Below are positions 54,556 to 64,000 of a stretch of 64,000 bases of DNA, in pieces. Below the pieces are notes generated by a model. It saw only the letters and a list, made by a program, of their open reading frames with translations. It ran no database searches and was not told the origin of the DNA. The position numbers were made by a program, and so were the translations under genes. Origin of the DNA: Pseudoalteromonas ruthenica (GTDB taxonomy: Bacteria > Pseudomonadota > Gammaproteobacteria > Enterobacterales > Alteromonadaceae); the NCBI RefSeq assembly GCF_008808095.1, contig NZ_CP023396.1, positions 2,046,001-2,110,000 of the forward strand, read 5' to 3'. Positions within the stretch are counted from its first letter, which is position 1. Each line of letters starts with the position of its first letter.

Positions 54556-55986
54556 AATTCGCTCTATCACGTTGGAAGTTGAGCAACCATCGAGAAACTC
54601 CAGCACTTCAACATGGCCGCCATGGCGCAGCACATGTTCGGCCCCTGCAATTTCTTCTACGTTGTAGTCTCCGCCCTTGACTAAGATATCCGGGCTGATT
54701 TGCTCAATCAGTTTTGCCGGCGTGTCGCCCTCATGCTCTTTGCCGAAAGGGATCACCCAGTCCACAGAGTTCAGCGCACTCAATACCATGGCCCGCTCAG
54801 CTAAAGGATTGATAGGACGTTCAGGCCCTTTCAGCCGAGCAATGGAGTCATCGGTATTTAAGCCAACAACGAGCCTGTCTCCCATGGCTTTCGCTTGTGC
54901 CAAATAGCGCACATGACCGGCGTGGAGGATATCGAAGCAACCATTGGTGAATACAATTTTCTCACCATTTTGTTTCGCAAACTCAATATGCTGGATTACG
55001 GATTCAAAAGGCGTTTGGTAATGCTCGCCATTCGCACGCAGGTACTGGCCTAGTTTTGCACTGAGCTCCTCAGGCGACACGGTAGCCGCACCTAGCTTAC
55101 TCACAGCAATACCCGCTGCTAAATTGGCCAGCTCTACTGCATCAGAATCTGGCATTCCTGCCCCGAGCATCACCGCTAAAGTTGCGATTACAGTATCGCC
55201 AGCGCCTGTGACATCACTCACTTCTTGCACTTGTGCGGGATAGTCGTGTTTAGCGCTGGCACTAATCAACGACATACCTTGTTCTGAGCGAGTCAGCAAC
55301 ATCGCGCCAATTCCCGCCTCTTTTATTAATGCCCGCGCCGTATCAGTCAATGCCTGCTCGCTGCTGGCATCGCCACCGGCGAGCTTAAACTCATTTAAAT
55401 TAGGCGTGATGTAGTCAGCACCACGGTATAAGCCTAACTGCGGCGACTTAGGATCTACCAATACGGTTTTTCCCGCATCTTTGGCTACCCGGATCATAGC
55501 CTCAATGAGCGTCAATGAGCCTTTGTTGTAATCTGAGAAAACAATGAAATCATAGTCACCCACCACACGCTCTAAACGATTCAACAATAACTGCGAATGC
55601 TCTTTAGAAAACTGTTCTTCTTGGTCTAGGCGCACCACTTGCTGGTGTCGACTAATCACCCTGAGCTTGGCTATCGTCGGCAATTCCACAGCATGGACTA
55701 ACTGTGAGTCAATGTGTTCATCAGCAAGAATGCGCTCTAGAATTTGACCACTTTCATCCTCACCAATAAGCCCTAGCAGGCCTACCTGACCATCAAGGCG
55801 CGCGATATTCTTGGCAACATTGGCAGCGCCACCGGCTTTGTCTTCAAGCTGGTTCACTTTGACCACCGGTACCGGCGCTTCAGGGGAAATACGCCCGGAG
55901 TCACCATGCCAGTATCGGTCAAGCATGACATCCCCAACCACCAAGACCTTGGCATTGTGCAGCTGTTTTAACAGACCTAAATCCAT
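54541..55986 (-). CDS. hldE: Bifunctional heptose kinase/ADP-heptose synthase HldE
   Basis: A 481-residue fusion (E. coli 477). The N-terminal ribokinase-like domain (1-320) phosphorylates heptose-7-phosphate at C1; its catalytic loop DVTGAGDT is present. The C-terminal nucleotidyltransferase (about 345-481) has [16 protein letters not shown] and makes ADP-heptose. It follows gmhA by five nt. Confidence 0.97.
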   Translation of the reverse strand: MDLGLLKQLHNAKVLVVGDVMLDRYWHGDSGRISPEAPVPVVKVNQLEDKAGGAANVAKNIARLDGQVGLLGLIGEDESGQILERILADEHIDSQLVHAVELPTIAKLRVISRHQQVVRLDQEEQFSKEHSQLLLNRLERVVGDYDFIVFSDYNKGSLTLIEAMIRVAKDAGKTVLVDPKSPQLGLYRGADYITPNLNEFKLAGGDASSEQALTDTARALIKEAGIGAMLLTRSEQGMSLISASAKHDYPAQVQEVSDVTGAGDTVIATLAVMLGAGMPDSDAVELANLAAGIAVSKLGAATVSPEELSAKLGQYLRANGEHYQTPFESVIQHIEFAKQNGEKIVFTNGCFDILHAGHVRYLAQAKAMGDRLVVGLNTDDSIARLKGPERPINPLAERAMVLSALNSVDWVIPFGKEHEGDTPAKLIEQISPDILVKGGDYNVEEIAGAEHVLRHGGHVEVLEFLDGCSTSNVIERIKKGQ

Positions 55987-55991
55987 GTTGC

Positions 55992-56576
55992 TTACTCCGC
56001 CACTAGCATATCTAGGGCTTCACACAACCAGTGGCCGATAAACATATGGGCTTCTTGGATACGCGCGGTCTCATCATTGCTGATGATAATGGGAAGTTTA
56101 GCAATATCTTTAACGGTGCCGCCTTCACGGCCAGTCAAAGCCACGGTATAAGCACCGATGTCGTTGGCCGCTTGGAGCGCAAGATTGATGTTAGCGCTGG
56201 TTCCCGAAGTCGTCAGGCCAATAACCAAATCCTGTGGTTTACACAACGCCTGAACTTGACGCTCAAATACAGTATCAAAATGATAGTCGTTAGAGTGCGC
56301 GGTTAAAATCGAGGTATCCGTTGTCAGGGCAATGGATGCCAGTGGCCCACGCTCTTTTTTATAGCGCACCACAAACTCTGCAGCGAGATGCTGTGCATCT
56401 GCGGCGCTGCCACCATTACCGAACCAGATCACCTTACCACCAGCAGCTAGTGTCTGATGACAGGCGCTCAACAATTGCGATACTTGCGGTTGGTATTGTT
56501 CCATGGTGTCGAATAGTGCGCGGTGGCGCGCAAGGCTATCGAGGTAAGTGTTGGCGGCGTTGTCAATATTAGCCAT
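55992..56576 (-). CDS. gmhA: Sedoheptulose-7-phosphate isomerase GmhA
   Basis: A 194-residue SIS-domain isomerase (E. coli 192), first step of heptose synthesis. Motifs are [16 protein letters not shown] (about 53-68) and [11 protein letters not shown]. It starts behind GAGGAC and is co-transcribed with hldE. Confidence 0.96.
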   Translation of the reverse strand: MANIDNAANTYLDSLARHRALFDTMEQYQPQVSQLLSACHQTLAAGGKVIWFGNGGSAADAQHLAAEFVVRYKKERGPLASIALTTDTSILTAHSNDYHFDTVFERQVQALCKPQDLVIGLTTSGTSANINLALQAANDIGAYTVALTGREGGTVKDIAKLPIIISNDETARIQEAHMFIGHWLCEALDMLVAE

Positions 56577-56710
56577 AAAGCGTCCTCATTCACGGGTTTA
56601 TCGGCATTATTCCAAAGAGTACTGATAAATGCACGTTTTTGTCAGCCAAGCTTTGGCTTGCCCTATTGCCTGCGGTACACTTTAGTCGAATTTTACAATT
56701 AGGCTTTATC

Positions 56711-57973
56711 GTGTTTGCCCGTTTTCTTTATTCGCTTGTTTTAGTACTACTGATCCCCATAGCCTGGGTATACCTGTATTGTTTACGTGGTCGTAAGAAC
56801 CCTGGTTATCGCCAACACTTTGGCGAGCGCTTTGGCTACACTCAGGCCACTGGCGATATTATTTTGCATTGCGCCTCAGTCGGTGAAGTACTTGCCAGCG
56901 CACCACTGATAAAAGCCTTGCTCGGTGCCAAGTACCGCTTAATCATTACTTGCAACACCCCCACCGGGCGTGAGCAAATCACCACTTTATTCGCCGACGC
57001 CATAAGCCAAGAACGTTTAAGCTGCTGCTACTTACCGTTCGATTTGCCTTGGTGTCAACGGCGCTTTATCCGTCGTACACAAGCAAAAGTACTGTCTATA
57101 ATAGAGACCGAACTGTGGCCGAACTTATTAAAGCAGGCGAAACAAGCAGGTTTAGCGACCGTGATTATTAACGCGCGGCTGTCGGCGAAATCCGCCAACG
57201 GATATGCCAAAGTAGCTCCCCTCACTCGAGATATAATGCGCCATATTGATGTGCTTGCCTGCCACCATCATGATGACGCCGAGCGATTTGTAAAGCTGGG
57301 TCTGGCCCAGCATAAAGTGCATGTTACCGGCTCCATCAAGTTCGATATCACCGTCAGCGAAAAGCACCAACAACAAGCTCAGCAATTGCGCCACAAGTTC
57401 AATAAGCCCTTTGTTTGGATTGCCGGCTCCACTCACCCTTGCGAGCCGGAATTACTCCTTCAAGCACACCAGGAATTACTGAAGCAGCAGCCCTCGGCTT
57501 TACTGATCATTGCCCCGCGTCATCCGGAGCAATTTGACAATGTTGCCACCGTGCTTAAACAGCAGAATTATGATTTTTGTCGTCGTAGTCACAACGACTA
57601 CCAAGGGCAGAGCGTCATGCTCGCAGATACTTTAGGAGAGCTGACCATGCTTTATGGCTGCGCTGACCTCGCTTTTATCGGCGGCAGTCTTATCGCGCGC
57701 GGCGGACACAATCCATTAGAAGCTTGCGCCCACGCCATTCCAGTTTTAACAGGCCCCCATACTTTCAACTTTGCCCACGTTTACCCAGAGCTCATCAAGC
57801 AAGGCGGTGCGCAGCAAGTGCAAGCCGATAACTTAGCAGCACAACTGATCGCACTCAGCCATGACCCTCATAAGCGCCAACAAATGGGCGCGATAGGTCT
57901 TAATGTAGTGAAGAAAAACCAAGGGGCGATAGCGAAAACATTGGCGATTATAGAGGAATACACTGATGTCTAA
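56711..57973 (+). CDS. waaA: 3-deoxy-D-manno-octulosonic acid transferase WaaA (KdtA)
   Basis: A 420-residue Kdo transferase (E. coli 425) that adds Kdo to lipid A. An N-terminal membrane anchor (about 5-23) leads to RGRKNPGYRQHFGERFG, and the GT-B domains carry CASVGEV and, late, GGSLIARGGHNPLEA. The open frame extends to a TTG at 56639, but GTG 56711, with AGG seven nt before, gives the standard N terminus. Whether one or two Kdo are added is unknown; KdkA nearby suggests a single phosphorylated Kdo. Confidence 0.94.
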   Translation: MFARFLYSLVLVLLIPIAWVYLYCLRGRKNPGYRQHFGERFGYTQATGDIILHCASVGEVLASAPLIKALLGAKYRLIITCNTPTGREQITTLFADAISQERLSCCYLPFDLPWCQRRFIRRTQAKVLSIIETELWPNLLKQAKQAGLATVIINARLSAKSANGYAKVAPLTRDIMRHIDVLACHHHDDAERFVKLGLAQHKVHVTGSIKFDITVSEKHQQQAQQLRHKFNKPFVWIAGSTHPCEPELLLQAHQELLKQQPSALLIIAPRHPEQFDNVATVLKQQNYDFCRRSHNDYQGQSVMLADTLGELTMLYGCADLAFIGGSLIARGGHNPLEACAHAIPVLTGPHTFNFAHVYPELIKQGGAQQVQADNLAAQLIALSHDPHKRQQMGAIGLNVVKKNQGAIAKTLAIIEEYTDV

Positions 57974-58514
57974 CTGTGTTGCAGCCATGCGTGAATGGGT
58001 CAGTGCGGTCATTGTTAAATACAACTTTTGCCCGTTTGCTCGCAAAGAAGTCGAAAGCCAACGCATTCATTATCACCCCAGTGATGCCGTTAGCGTTGAT
58101 GAGGCGGTGCTTGACACCCTAGAGCAGTGTCGTGTGCTTGATAACGATAGCGACATTGAAACCACCTTGGTGATTTTTGCTAAGGGTTTTAACGACTTTG
58201 ATGATTTTCTCGAGCTGATAGATTTAGCTAATGCTTTATTAGTTGCACAGGGCTTTGAGGGCACCTATCAATTAGCCCACTTTCATCCGCACTATGTATT
58301 TGCTGACGCCGAGCCGGAGGATGCCGCAAATTACACTAATCGCGCGCCCTACCCGGCCTTACATATTATTCGCGAACACAGTATGGAGCAAGCACTCGCA
58401 CAGTACGATGACCCTGAAAGTATTCCCGAAAACAACATTCGTTTGGCTCGGCGTAAAGGTAGCCGTTTTTGGCAGCAACTGTTGCAACACTGCACTAACG
58501 CAGCCGATAAGTAA
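57966..58514 (+). CDS. DUF1415 family protein
   Basis: A 182-residue soluble protein with the family segments VKYNFCPFARKE (about 17-28) and LAHFHPHYVFAD (about 102-113). It overlaps waaA by eight nt, so it is in the same operon. Function unknown; conserved Cys and His could bind a metal. Confidence 0.82.
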   Translation: MSNCVAAMREWVSAVIVKYNFCPFARKEVESQRIHYHPSDAVSVDEAVLDTLEQCRVLDNDSDIETTLVIFAKGFNDFDDFLELIDLANALLVAQGFEGTYQLAHFHPHYVFADAEPEDAANYTNRAPYPALHIIREHSMEQALAQYDDPESIPENNIRLARRKGSRFWQQLLQHCTNAADK

Positions 58515-59265
58515 AAAAGACCATTAACTGGTGCGTATAATGTGTCGATACTAAAGGGCTGTGATAAATTTCATCGTCCCAGAATTCGCTTCGGTAAGCG
58601 GCTACTGCCTGCCATTGCGGTGCGAATTGATAACTCAGGGCAACACGTGCAAAAGGGTTGATAGCGCCTTGGGAGTGATACTCCGTGCGCCCATACTGTG
58701 GGGCAGCTTGCACCTTACTTACACCATAAAAGTGTTGGGTATAATCTTCACTGAGCAACCGAACTCCGAATCTTGTGTGTACCCGGAGCTTGTCACTCAA
58801 CTCCCAAGGAGACAGCGTGTAGGAAACGTTTGCCGCCAGCGAACTGGATTCATTGCTAATATCTTGGGCAAAACGGGCCGAGAAGCCATGATAGTTGAGC
58901 GCCATAGTTGCGACCAGCTCGCCACTAGGGTCGTCATAAGAGGTGAATACAGGGTCGTCAGAAAGGTCGCTTTTATATAACAAAACACTGTCGTAGCTGG
59001 GGTCGCGAAAGTTAAGGCCCATATCAATACCGACTTGGCTATCCAACACGCGGTAGCTCACCAACCCTTGGTCAACACCAAAGCGCCAACGTCCATATTG
59101 AGCACTTACAAACGGCAGTGACTGATGTTGTGTTGCCATTCCAGCCCAAGGGGTTGTGATAATGGCTCCGCCAGCACCGAGGGTGACCTGCCATTGAGTA
59201 GACTGCTCAGCCTGAGCCTGCACGGCGACTAACAAGAACCAGGCAGCGTTCAATACTTTTTTCAT
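58495..59265 (-). CDS. MipA/OmpV-family outer membrane protein
   Basis: A 256-residue beta-barrel with a signal peptide (cleaved near QAQA, about residue 18) and a final stretch of aromatic beta strands ending MVFFTYRLR, matching the MipA/OmpV family. Members bind or scaffold peptidoglycan synthases or act as minor porins; role here is uncertain. The frame opens earlier (59358), but ATG 59265 starts the signal peptide after AGGATACG. Its 3' end overlaps DUF1415 by 20 nt. Confidence 0.8.
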   Translation of the reverse strand: MKKVLNAAWFLLVAVQAQAEQSTQWQVTLGAGGAIITTPWAGMATQHQSLPFVSAQYGRWRFGVDQGLVSYRVLDSQVGIDMGLNFRDPSYDSVLLYKSDLSDDPVFTSYDDPSGELVATMALNYHGFSARFAQDISNESSSLAANVSYTLSPWELSDKLRVHTRFGVRLLSEDYTQHFYGVSKVQAAPQYGRTEYHSQGAINPFARVALSYQFAPQWQAVAAYRSEFWDDEIYHSPLVSTHYTHQLMVFFTYRLR

Positions 59266-59359
59266 TGTTCGTATCCTGTGATGAGGTTGAAGTGTCACTG
59301 TAAAGAGCAACACCCCATTCGACCTGTGCCAAATGTCACTGGATGCGAAAAAAGACAAA

Positions 59360-59383
59360 AAAAAGCGCCTTCAGGCGCTTTTT
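59360..59383. terminator. Terminator between DUF3581 and MipA/OmpV genes
   Basis: GCGCC/GGCGC stem with loop TTCA, flanked by A8 on the left and T5 on the right; it can end the DUF3581 gene (minus strand), whose stop lies 12 nt away. Confidence 0.8.
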
Positions 59384-59395
59384 ATCTGTGCTTTA

Positions 59396-60094
59396 TTACG
59401 GTTTCAATGCCGCTTTGCGTTCGTTATAGCCGCGTATCAGTTCATCCACCGTGTCCTGACAATACTCACGAATCCCCGAGACCAGCATATGCTTTTCTCC
59501 ACGACCCACAACTTCACCCTGAGCCAGTAAATCAAAGCGCAAAATAATCTTGCCGCGCTTACCTTCGTAGGTAAATACATGTTCGGCTTCGCGCAGTTCT
59601 GGAGCTGTTACTGCTAGAGTATCCATATGAATACTCATTGATTCATAAATGATCATTGGCCGCGCAGGGTTAATCATTACACCTTGCTTTGCCATCAGTG
59701 GCACAACCACATGGGGAAAGGCCTTTCCCGAGAATTCAACATAGTTTTTGATCAGCGCATTGGTCAGGGTTTTACATTGGCTGTTTTCACCCTCACGCTG
59801 CACGCTTAGATAGCATTTGTCGCCGTCTTTAATATCGAACTGTGCTTCTCCTTGCGGCATGCTTAGCTTTACACCCTCATCGACCATATTGGCGAAGGTG
59901 AAGTGCATTTGCTCATTAATTCCATATTTATCGAGTACCACCGAGAACAGTAAATCCCCAGGCACGCAAAATTTCTTCGCCTCGACATCATGTAATGGGT
60001 TGAAGTCATCGGCGACCGCTTTGGCAAATCGGCTGCCTTGCTCACGAGAAATGCACACATGGGTACCAAAGTCTTGATAAAACTGCTCTAACAT
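59396..60094 (-). CDS. DUF3581 family protein, hotdog-like
   Basis: A 232-residue soluble protein of the DUF3581 family. Residues 30-50 (DFNPLHDVEAKKFCVPGDLLF) look like the MaoC/hotdog dehydratase signature in which Asp30 and His35 would be catalytic, and a further beta-rich hotdog-like half follows. A fatty-acid or acyl-thioester role is only a guess. It is monocistronic, with gltX upstream on the same strand. Confidence 0.7.
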   Translation of the reverse strand: MLEQFYQDFGTHVCISREQGSRFAKAVADDFNPLHDVEAKKFCVPGDLLFSVVLDKYGINEQMHFTFANMVDEGVKLSMPQGEAQFDIKDGDKCYLSVQREGENSQCKTLTNALIKNYVEFSGKAFPHVVVPLMAKQGVMINPARPMIIYESMSIHMDTLAVTAPELREAEHVFTYEGKRGKIILRFDLLAQGEVVGRGEKHMLVSGIREYCQDTVDELIRGYNERKAALKP

Positions 60095-60188
60095 ACCTGC
60101 TCTGCTTTAGTTCAAAAAAACTGCGGCAGTGTAACAAAATTTACGCATGGAGAGGTCGAATCTGTTGCAATTTATGGAAAAAAGGCAC

Positions 60189-60218
60189 AAAAAAGCCGCA
60201 GCATAACAGGCTGCGGCT
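60189..60218 (-). terminator. Terminator of gltX
   Basis: Stem AGCCGCAGC/GCTGCGGCT with a seven-base loop, followed on the minus strand by TTTTT, 16 nt after the gltX stop. Confidence 0.88.
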
Positions 60219-60234
60219 GTCTTTTTGCCAATGC

Positions 60235-61725
60235 TTAGTTAAAATCGCGGTAGGCTTTTTCTAGTTTCTTCGCTTGCTTCTTAGATACACCAATGTGCCC
60301 TAGCGCTACACGCAACCGTGCTCGCGACATATCAGAGCCAAGAATTTCCATCGCATCGATCACCGATGTAGATGACTTCTTGCCCGTAATAGCAACAAAA
60401 ATAGGCTCTAAAAAGTCTTTGATCTTCAATTCATGGAAGGTCGCCACTTTTTTCGCAATAGCAAAGATCGCTGACTTTTCCCAGGTGCGCAGTGTTTCCA
60501 ACTCCCAAATAAAGAACTGCAGTGCTTGGCGCACCACATCTTCTGGCGCTTTACCATCGGTTAATAGCGCAGGGTCATATTCAGGCATCCCGGCGACAAA
60601 ATGCCCGGCCAAGTCGACTAAGTCAGAGAGTGTATCAATACGGGTTTTCGCTTCAGGTAGTATGCGCTTTAGCGTATTAGCGTTATATTTCCAGTCGACA
60701 AAACGCGTAATCAGTTGCTCATCGCTAAACTCTTCACGTAACCAAGTGCCATTCAGCCACTTTAGCTTTTCCACATCGAATACCGGACCACCCAGAGAAA
60801 CACGTTTCATATCAAAGTGTTCAATCATCTCAGCGAGGGTAAACTTTTCTCGCTCATCAGGCATCGACCAACCCATACGACCCAAGTAATTCAATACGGC
60901 CTCAGGAAGGAAGCCCATTTCCTTGTAGTAATTAATAGACGTTGGGTTTTTGCGCTTTGAAAGCTTTGACTTATCAGGGTTACGCAGCAAAGGTAAATGC
61001 CCTAATACCGGCGCTTGCCAACCAAAATCTTCATACAGTTTCAGTAGCTTTGGTGCCGAGTTAATCCACTCTTCACCACGGAAAATATGGCTAATTTGCA
61101 TGTGGTGGTCGTCCACCACGTTAGCTAAGAAGTAAGTAGGGAAACCATCTTGCTTCAATAACACCTGCATATCGACATTTTCCCATGGGATTTCAATCTC
61201 ACCACGCAAATAGTCATTGAAAGTAAAGGTGCCTTGCTCCGGTATTTTCATGCGGATCACATAAGGCTTACCAGCATCCAGGTTGGCTTGAATTTCTTCT
61301 TCGCTCAAAAGTAACCCACGCCCATCGTACTTAGGACGCAAGCCTTCGGCCATTTGCTGCTCACGCATTTGCTCAAGCTCTTCGGCGCTGGCAAAACAAT
61401 AAAAAGCTTTGCCCTGCTCCACGAGCTGGTGTGCATACTTTTTATAAAGCTCTGAGCGCTCTGACTGACGGTATGGGCCAAACTCACCACCGACATCCGG
61501 TCCATGATCCCATTGCAGGCCTAGCCATTGTAGGCTGTCCATGATCGCCTGTTCTGATTCTGCGGTACTGCGCACTTGGTCAGTGTCTTCTATACGCAAT
61601 ACGAATTCACCGCCTTGCTGCTTGGCAAAACAGTAGTTAAACAGGGCAATATAGGCAGTGCCTAGGTGCGGGTCACCCGTAGGTGAAGGGGCAACACGGG
61701 TGCGAACACAGATGTGGTCAGTCAT
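60235..61725 (-). CDS. gltX: Glutamyl-tRNA synthetase
   Basis: A 496-residue class I synthetase (E. coli 471) charging tRNA-Glu. The HIGH-type motif is [10 protein letters not shown] (about 14-23) and the KMSKS-type motif is SKLSKRKNP. The frame opens at 61785, but ATG 61725 with AGAGAAG six nt before gives the usual start. It lies alone between the DUF3581 and glutaredoxin genes. Confidence 0.97.
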   Translation of the reverse strand: MTDHICVRTRVAPSPTGDPHLGTAYIALFNYCFAKQQGGEFVLRIEDTDQVRSTAESEQAIMDSLQWLGLQWDHGPDVGGEFGPYRQSERSELYKKYAHQLVEQGKAFYCFASAEELEQMREQQMAEGLRPKYDGRGLLLSEEEIQANLDAGKPYVIRMKIPEQGTFTFNDYLRGEIEIPWENVDMQVLLKQDGFPTYFLANVVDDHHMQISHIFRGEEWINSAPKLLKLYEDFGWQAPVLGHLPLLRNPDKSKLSKRKNPTSINYYKEMGFLPEAVLNYLGRMGWSMPDEREKFTLAEMIEHFDMKRVSLGGPVFDVEKLKWLNGTWLREEFSDEQLITRFVDWKYNANTLKRILPEAKTRIDTLSDLVDLAGHFVAGMPEYDPALLTDGKAPEDVVRQALQFFIWELETLRTWEKSAIFAIAKKVATFHELKIKDFLEPIFVAITGKKSSTSVIDAMEILGSDMSRARLRVALGHIGVSKKQAKKLEKAYRDFN

Positions 61726-61800
61726 GCTAGCTTCTCTTTCAATTAGCAACAAAAATTTGCTGCAAATGCTAGCACAAAGGGGCAAAACTTCGTAGTGGAA

Positions 61801-61820
61801 AACGCCGCAATTGCGGCGTT
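61801..61820 (-). terminator. Terminator-like palindrome after the glutaredoxin gene
   Basis: A perfect 20-bp palindrome AACGCCGC-AATT-GCGGCGTT, followed on the minus strand by TTTT. The T run is short, so termination may be partial. Confidence 0.6.
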
Positions 61821-61841
61821 AACGATAAATAGAATGGTTGC

Positions 61842-62201
61842 TTAAGCAGCTAAATCATCAAGGTAGGCAACAATGTCGGATGATTCATACAACCAGCGCA
61901 CCTGCTGGTCTTGTTCAATACGTAAACATGGCACTTTTACTTTGCCCCCTTGCTCAGCAAGCTCTTGGCGGTAAGTGTCATTGTTTTTAGCGTCCCGCGT
62001 TTGTATTTTTAGGCCGTTACGCTTAATCGCGCGGCGTACTTTGACACAAAAAGGACAGGCGTGAAACTGATACAATGCCATATTCGCGGTTTGCGCATCT
62101 AACTGCTGCTGCGCTTCAGCAGGACGTTTTTTACTGCGCGGAGTAAAGACAAAATTAAAGAACAAAATAATACGGCCTAGCAACCAACGTACAAACTTCA
62201 T
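61842..62201 (-). CDS. Membrane-anchored glutaredoxin
   Basis: A 119-residue protein. An N-terminal hydrophobic anchor (about 4-19) is followed by a charged linker and a glutaredoxin domain with active site CPFC (Cys49-Cys52) and the cis-Pro region KVPCLRI. It is probably tethered to the inner membrane with the redox domain facing the cytosol. Substrate unknown. ATG 62201 is chosen; the frame extends four codons upstream. Confidence 0.82.
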   Translation of the reverse strand: MKFVRWLLGRIILFFNFVFTPRSKKRPAEAQQQLDAQTANMALYQFHACPFCVKVRRAIKRNGLKIQTRDAKNNDTYRQELAEQGGKVKVPCLRIEQDQQVRWLYESSDIVAYLDDLAA

Positions 62202-62255
62202 AAGCACTCTCAAACAGAAAAATTCGGCGCAGAGTTTAGCACGCTCTGAAAGTGG

Positions 62256-63245
62256 TTAAAATAGCTCCAACATATCGTCGTCTAGATCATCGTCGCCTGC
62301 ACCCTTGGGATTATCAGGAATATTTAAGCTATGGAAATCGACCACTTGGTTGCGGCCATTATTTTTCGCACTGTAAAGAGCTAGGTCGGCTTTATGCACC
62401 AGCTCAGGGACCATTGAGGTGTTATCAAAAGCACAAAAACCAGTGCTAATAGTCAATCTTTTCACCTGCGGAAAGGTAAAATCAGCCACAGTTGCGCGCA
62501 GTCGCTCTAACACTTGCATCGCTTGGTCTTTATTATCGCACAGCAATAGCACGGCGAACTCTTCGCCTCCATAGCGAAACACATAATCCTCACTGCGAAA
62601 GCTCTGTTTTAAAATTCGCGCTACGAGAATAATAACCTCATCACCAATCACATGGCCGTAGGTATCATTAACGCGTTTAAAGTGATCAATATCGAACATG
62701 GCAAGATACCATTGGCGCTCAAGTTCATTGTCACGGCGCTCAGCAAAGCCGTCGCCATTGATGATGTCCATCACCTGTGAGTCAAAAGTTTGCCGGTTAA
62801 GCAGTTCAGTGAGTGGGTCTAATCGCGAGCGATACAGTAAATACAGCTGGTTGGCGTAAATATTAAGAATATTAGTGATCACGAAGGGGGAATCATGCGT
62901 CAGCGCGAAGTCACTTCTGCTTTGCACAAAACCTATCACTGCACCAAGATGGTAGATAGGAAAGTAGACATATTGTCCTTGGCTACCACTAATGCGCATG
63001 CGCTCAGCATCAATTTTTGCCACTAACTGCTGAGCTTGTTCATCATTGAGTATTGCGGCTGAGCCCCCTGAATAGCTGCATCGTATGTGGCCCTGCGAAG
63101 TAAATTGTTTATTCATGTACAGAGCAAAATTGTTATCGGCAAACACCTGGCTAAGTATATCAATAAGCGCTGCATCCAACGCACGTTCACTTTGTTGCTG
63201 CGTTAGACGAATGATCCATTGATGACCACAGGAGTTACTTTGCAT
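62256..63245 (-). CDS. GGDEF domain diguanylate cyclase
   Basis: A 329-residue protein with an N-terminal GAF-like sensory part (about 20-150) and a C-terminal GGDEF domain (about 160-310). The active site is GGEEF (RYGGEEFAV) with an RSED inhibitory site five residues before it, so it should be an active, product-inhibited cyclase. The C-terminal tail GAGDDDLDDDMLELF is strongly acidic and ends in Phe, unusual for this family. Confidence 0.88.
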   Translation of the reverse strand: MQSNSCGHQWIIRLTQQQSERALDAALIDILSQVFADNNFALYMNKQFTSQGHIRCSYSGGSAAILNDEQAQQLVAKIDAERMRISGSQGQYVYFPIYHLGAVIGFVQSRSDFALTHDSPFVITNILNIYANQLYLLYRSRLDPLTELLNRQTFDSQVMDIINGDGFAERRDNELERQWYLAMFDIDHFKRVNDTYGHVIGDEVIILVARILKQSFRSEDYVFRYGGEEFAVLLLCDNKDQAMQVLERLRATVADFTFPQVKRLTISTGFCAFDNTSMVPELVHKADLALYSAKNNGRNQVVDFHSLNIPDNPKGAGDDDLDDDMLELF

Positions 63246-63329
63246 AGGCGCTTGTTTTGCTGCTTGATTCTCCTAAGTGTAGACGAACAAAAAGAGTTCT
63301 GTGCCCAGTGCACAATGACTGTGTGCAGG

Positions 63330-64000
63330 CTAAACACTGTCAGTGAAATTGATAAAATCATCGCGATGCACCAGCATAGCGCCATTACTGTAGCCCAAGG
63401 TTTCGACGATAGTTTGCTCTTTATGAGCCAGCAATTGGGCCACAGCCACACTGTCATATCTCGCCACGCCTTTGCCTAAGTTAAGCCCTTGCTCGTCACA
63501 CAAGGTGATGACATCACCACGACTAAACGGCCCCTTTAATTGCGTTATACCAACCAGAAGTACACTGGCCCCACCTTTTGCAATCGCTGCTGCCGCACCG
63601 ACATCAAGCACCACCTTGGCTTTGCTCATCGGCCCTGCTAGCAACCACAGCTTGCGACTGCGCCGAGGTGCTTTTAAGCTCAATACCCGGGTGCCTGTTT
63701 GCTGCTGCAAACAATTTATAATGACATTCTGGCCATGTCCTGCACTGATCACCACATCCACACCACCGTGACGGGCAATACTCGCAGCTTCCAGCTTAGT
63801 AGCCATCCCCCCTGTGCCCACAGTACTGCCCGAACCTCCTGCTAACGCCTTTACCTGATCATCAATATGGCGGATTTCCGCAATCAGCTCGGCATCGGGG
63901 TGGCTGCGCGGATCGGCGGTGAATAATCCAGGCTGATCAGTTAACAATAACAAGGTATCAGCGCGAGCTAATATGGCTACCTTAGCGGAAAGGTTATCAT
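63330..64000 (-). CDS. proB: Glutamate 5-kinase ProB, 5'-truncated by window end
   Basis: The C-terminal 223 codons of ProB, the first enzyme of proline synthesis. The window begins in DNLSAKVAIL (64000 side), followed by TDQPGLFTADPR, GTGGMATKLEAA and ASIARHGG, then the PUA domain (GKGVARYDS) to the end. The N-terminal part, with the ATP-binding start, lies beyond position 64000. No gene lies between it and the diguanylate cyclase on the same strand. Confidence 0.92.
   Translation of the reverse strand, partial: DNLSAKVAILARADTLLLLTDQPGLFTADPRSHPDAELIAEIRHIDDQVKALAGGSGSTVGTGGMATKLEAASIARHGGVDVVISAGHGQNVIINCLQQQTGTRVLSLKAPRRSRKLWLLAGPMSKAKVVLDVGAAAAIAKGGASVLLVGITQLKGPFSRGDVITLCDEQGLNLGKGVARYDSVAVAQLLAHKEQTIVETLGYSNGAMLVHRDDFINFTDSV

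Overview
The window is chromosomal DNA of a marine-type gammaproteobacterium, most likely of the order Alteromonadales (Pseudoalteromonas/Idiomarina/Alteromonas-like). This rests on conserved gene orders (rapA-rluA; djlA | lptD-surA-pdxA-rsmA-apaG-apaH; rsmD | ftsY-ftsE-ftsX with rpoH beside it; ubiC-ubiA; glpE-glpG; kbl-tdh; gmhA-hldE) together with small families typical of that order (DUF3192, DUF3718, DUF3581, DUF3369, an SO_0444-type metal permease). The genus is not settled. I see no rRNA or tRNA gene, insertion sequence, prophage, CRISPR array or clear transferred island: this is core genome with a few lineage-specific loci.

Layout. 0.2-7 kb: a PlsC-like acyltransferase, a metal-efflux permease with its MerR regulator and a textbook 20-bp-spacer MerR promoter, a 2-hydroxyacid dehydrogenase, a DUF3192 lipoprotein, a REC-GGDEF diguanylate cyclase and a PIN-PhoH ATPase. 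7-20 kb: RapA, RluA, a DUF3530 protein, DjlA, then the envelope/cofactor/rRNA-methylation operon lptD to apaH. 20-30 kb: a chemoreceptor with a sigma-28-type promoter, an exported amidohydrolase, a YeiL-like Crp/Fnr regulator, nucleobase salvage (upp-uraA and a purine-type phosphoribosyltransferase), a DUF3718 protein, folA, obgE and rpmA/rplU. 30-37 kb: ispB, rpoH, ftsX, ftsE, ftsY and rsmD. 37-45 kb: an operon with a glutamine-rich coiled-coil ORF split by one in-frame TAG, followed by DUF2007 and YjaG proteins; then DUF2721, an HD-GYP response regulator, a LysR regulator, a 2OG-Fe(II) oxygenase and ubiC-ubiA. 45-49 kb: a FliL-like protein, glpE-glpG and kbl-tdh. 49-58.5 kb: LPS inner-core synthesis (heptosyltransferase, gmhB, kdkA, hldE, gmhA, waaA) with an unassigned GT-B-like protein and a Wzi-type barrel. 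58-64 kb: MipA/OmpV, DUF3581, gltX, a membrane-anchored glutaredoxin, a second diguanylate cyclase and the start-truncated proB.

How the parts work together. Much of the window serves the outer membrane: heptose made by GmhA, HldE and GmhB, Kdo transfer and phosphorylation by WaaA and KdkA, heptose addition by the GT9 enzyme, LPS insertion by LptD, and porin chaperoning by SurA. Cyclic-di-GMP turnover is represented by two GGDEF proteins that both keep an RxxD inhibitory site, and one HD-GYP protein.

The most notable observations are (1) a perfect CIRCE operator (9-N9-9) placed at the predicted start site of a sigma-70 promoter for rpoH, implying HrcA repression of the heat-shock sigma factor; (2) an FtsY whose N-terminal domain is 22 tandem 13-residue repeats; (3) a 478-codon coiled-coil reading frame interrupted by a single TAG; and (4) the MerR operator/promoter upstream of the metal permease operon.
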